This document shows positions 5,124 to 6,787 of a stretch of DNA of 6,787 bases, in pieces. Position 1 is the first letter of the stretch. Each line of letters opens with the position of its first letter. The translations under genes and the position numbers were made by a program. The notes beneath the pieces were generated by a model, which saw only the letters and a list, made by a program, of their open reading frames with translations, searched no databases and was not told the origin of the DNA. Source of the DNA: Bacteroidota bacterium (GTDB taxonomy: Bacteria > Bacteroidota > Bacteroidia > Chitinophagales > Saprospiraceae); the NCBI GenBank assembly GCA_018969455.1, contig JAGWYI010000234.1:1-6787 (forward strand). Direction: 5' to 3'.

Positions 5124-6314
5124 ATGCGTGCATCGTACCAAATACCCAAACGCAATTGGCTGATTCTGTGTTTTTTCAGCACAATTGCACTCGTTCCGGC
5201 CTGCAATAAAGACAACAACCCCAATCCAACACCCACCAAGGGCGACCTGGAAGATATCCCTTACAACCCACAGGCGTACACCATCGTAAAACCAGCCCAT
5301 TTTCCCGAAATTGAAGTCCCGAAAGACAATCCTATGACGCTTGAAGGTGTGCAATTGGGAAGAAGGCTTTTTTATGACCCCATCCTGTCGGCCGACAGCA
5401 GCATTTCCTGTGCATCATGCCACCTGCCAAAGGGCAGTTTTACCGACAATAAAGCCACCTCCAAAGGGATAGATGGCATTAACGGACGCCGAAGCGCCAT
5501 GTCGCTGCTCAATGTGGCGTATGTCAAAAACGGCCTGTTTTGGGATGGCCGCTCGCCCAGCCTCGAAGATCAAGCCTTGCGACCCGTGGAAGACCCCGTT
5601 GAAATGCATAACAGCTGGACCAAAGTGGTGGAAAAACTCAAGTGGAACAAGGATTATCCTACGCGCTTTCGACAAGCATTTGGCATAAACGATCGGTCGG
5701 AAATTACCAAAGAACTGGCTGCAAAAGCAATGGCCCAATTTGAACGCATTTTGATCAGCAGCGGCAATTCGAAATACGACCGATTCAAATTTAAAGGCGA
5801 AAATAACCTGTTCGATGACGAGGAACTGGATGGATTTATTATGTTCAACGACGATGCGCTCAACCAGGGCGTAAACCTGCCCGACGCGCAATGTTTCCAC
5901 TGTCACGGCGGAATTCTGAACACTGGCAATAATTATTTTAACAATGGCCTCGACAGCGTTTCCAACCTGGACGGATTTAAAGACCTGGGCCGCTACCTGG
6001 TAACCACCAACAACAGCGACAAAGGAAAATTCAGGGCCCCTACCCTCCGCAACATCGAACTCTCGGCGCCTTACATGCACGACGGCCGATTTAAAACCCT
6101 GGAAGAGGTGGTGGATCATTACAGCAAAAACGGGACCGGCGTTTCGAATGAAGATCCGTTTATCCGACAAATCGGGTATCCCATTCAGGGCAGCAACCCC
6201 ATCAAATATACCGGTTTGACCCCGCACCAAAAGCAATCCATCGTGAAATTTCTGAAAACGCTTACCGATACAGATTTCGTAAACAATCCCGACATTCAAA
6301 ATCCATTTAATTGA
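5124..6314 (+). CDS. Diheme cytochrome c peroxidase/MauG-family lipoprotein, MbnH-like
   Basis: A 396-residue diheme protein. Two CXXCH sites bind c-type heme: C96-C99-H100 (CASCH) and C257-C260-H261 (CFHCH). Other family signatures are LGRRLFYDPILS (78-89), LFWDGRSPSLEDQA (138-151) with inter-heme W140, DPVEM (157-161) with E160, and APTLRNIELSAPYMHDGRF (305-323). Bacterial cytochrome c peroxidases usually have a Met heme ligand just after the TLEEAV segment; here TLEEVVDHY puts Y333 there, as in MauG-type enzymes that oxidise protein side chains. Placement 10 nt after an MbnP-like gene supports an MbnH role, oxidising Trp in its neighbour, but hydrogen peroxide detoxification cannot be excluded. 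The lipobox VPAC puts the lipid on C27, followed by NKDNN, so it is membrane-anchored rather than a soluble periplasmic protein. The start at 5124 gives a clean signal; the in-frame TTG at 5085 would overlap the previous gene. Confidence 0.85.
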   Translation: MRASYQIPKRNWLILCFFSTIALVPACNKDNNPNPTPTKGDLEDIPYNPQAYTIVKPAHFPEIEVPKDNPMTLEGVQLGRRLFYDPILSADSSISCASCHLPKGSFTDNKATSKGIDGINGRRSAMSLLNVAYVKNGLFWDGRSPSLEDQALRPVEDPVEMHNSWTKVVEKLKWNKDYPTRFRQAFGINDRSEITKELAAKAMAQFERILISSGNSKYDRFKFKGENNLFDDEELDGFIMFNDDALNQGVNLPDAQCFHCHGGILNTGNNYFNNGLDSVSNLDGFKDLGRYLVTTNNSDKGKFRAPTLRNIELSAPYMHDGRFKTLEEVVDHYSKNGTGVSNEDPFIRQIGYPIQGSNPIKYTGLTPHQKQSIVKFLKTLTDTDFVNNPDIQNPFN

Positions 6315-6349
6315 TTTTCAAGATGTTCGGCAACATGTTGGATGCCTTT

Positions 6350-6389
6350 TTAGCCCCTGGAAAACAAAAGCGTGTTTTTCAGGGGTTAA
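6350..6389 (+). terminator. 17-bp stem-loop closing the MbnP/MbnH-like cassette
   Basis: Positions 6350-6366 pair with 6373-6389 over 17 bp, including wobbles at 6353/6386 and 6360/6379, around a 6-nt loop AAAGCG. The strongest block is CCCCTG (6354-6359) with CAGGGG (6380-6385). It begins 36 nt after the diheme gene stop and before the next start. There is no proper T-run after the stem (TAATGTG follows), so it may act as an intrinsic terminator of low U content or as a 3' stabilising hairpin. Confidence 0.55.
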
Positions 6390-6498
6390 TAATGTGTCCT
6401 ATGCACGGAATTGATCGACTCTTTCAGGAAAATGTCAATTTATTGGTACTTTTAATCCCGATTCTGTAATCTGATCGCACAACCGATATCCCATAATC

Positions 6499-6787
6499 AT
6501 GCATCACAAACTCCTCCTCGTTCTGATTATTGCCGCTTGCGCGCCTGCCTACGCGCAAGTAAATCTGGGTGGAATGCCTATGAATGGTCAGGATCCCCTC
6601 CTTCCTGCCCCATTAACCCTGCAAATACCACCCATCAACATCAGCCAGGCACTTTTGGAAGATTCCAATACCCCCGGACAAAATCGTTTTGCAGCGCCCG
6701 TCATGGTTGATATTCAACCCGAAACAGCAGGCGCCTGGACCCCGGTTTCGGATGGCAAGCTGTGGCAATGTGCGCTGCACGCAAAAG
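6499..6787 (+). CDS. Secreted protein, N-terminal part; possible trypsin-like/lysyl endopeptidase precursor
   Basis: The first 96 codons of a gene that runs off the right edge. A clear Sec signal peptide opens it: MHHK, a hydrophobic LLLVLIIAACAPA, and a probable signal peptidase I site AYA/QV after residue 19. The Cys at 14 is followed by APAYAQ and is not in a good lipobox. The following segment has ALLEDSNT, RFAAPVMVDIQPETAGAW and DGKLWQCAL. This resembles the propeptide of Bacteroidota secreted trypsin-like proteases, which typically read RF..P..VD..P...G.W....DG..LWR. No catalytic region is visible, so the enzyme call is an inference. A large protein exported with a C-terminal type IX sorting signal would be expected. 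Upstream of the start only weak promoter-like matches are seen (TACTTTTA at 6447, TTG at 6443 with TAATCTGA at 6467). Confidence 0.6.
   Translation, partial: MHHKLLLVLIIAACAPAYAQVNLGGMPMNGQDPLLPAPLTLQIPPINISQALLEDSNTPGQNRFAAPVMVDIQPETAGAWTPVSDGKLWQCALHAK

Noticed and set aside
5415..6299. Long minus-strand open frame of 294 codons
   Set aside because: It is antisense to the diheme protein, whose two heme motifs and family signatures are unmistakable; the product matches nothing recognisable.
5124..6314. Plain cytochrome c peroxidase as the sole annotation
   Set aside because: The MbnP-like neighbour, lipid anchor and Tyr in place of the Met ligand favour a MauG/MbnH-like role, though peroxidase activity is not excluded.

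Overview
The window looks like a chromosomal segment of a Bacteroidota bacterium, probably Saprospiria-like. This rests on a TAnnTTTG-type promoter element, start codons without clear Shine-Dalgarno sequences, lipoproteins with a Cys-Lys-Asp-Asp-Glu export-type N-terminus, a MbnP/MbnH-type gene set, and a secreted protein whose start resembles Bacteroidota trypsin-like protease propeptides. The taxonomic call is an inference; no marker gene fixes it.

Layout. Positions 1-1505 (minus strand) hold the first 501 codons of a large superfamily 1 helicase-like NTPase that runs off the left edge. Its start is divergent from the plus-strand genes, and its upstream region carries a perfect 8-bp dyad around a possible -7 box. 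On the plus strand, a good TATCTTTG promoter box (1621-1628) drives a small bacterial SRP RNA (about 1631-1720), recognised from its domain IV core and outer helices. A long UUCG-capped hairpin (1727-1777) follows. Next come a 220-aa transaldolase (1820-2482) and a DEDDh 3'-5' exonuclease (2475-3311), overlapping by 8 nt.

Positions 3380-6314 are a three-gene cassette on the plus strand: a Cys-rich lipoprotein resembling MbnP, a second and more typical MbnP-like lipoprotein, and a diheme MauG/MbnH/cytochrome c peroxidase family lipoprotein. In characterised MbnP/MbnH pairs, the diheme enzyme oxidises a tryptophan of MbnP to kynurenine and this creates a copper site. Here there are two different candidate substrates next to one enzyme, all apparently lipid-anchored; this is the most interesting part of the window. 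A 17-bp hairpin (6350-6389) closes the cassette.

The window ends in the first 96 codons of a secreted protein (from 6499), possibly a trypsin-like protease precursor. No tRNA, rRNA, insertion sequence, CRISPR array or prophage signal was seen. No gene-free stretch exceeds about 320 nt, and the longest (1506-1819) holds the SRP RNA and its hairpin.
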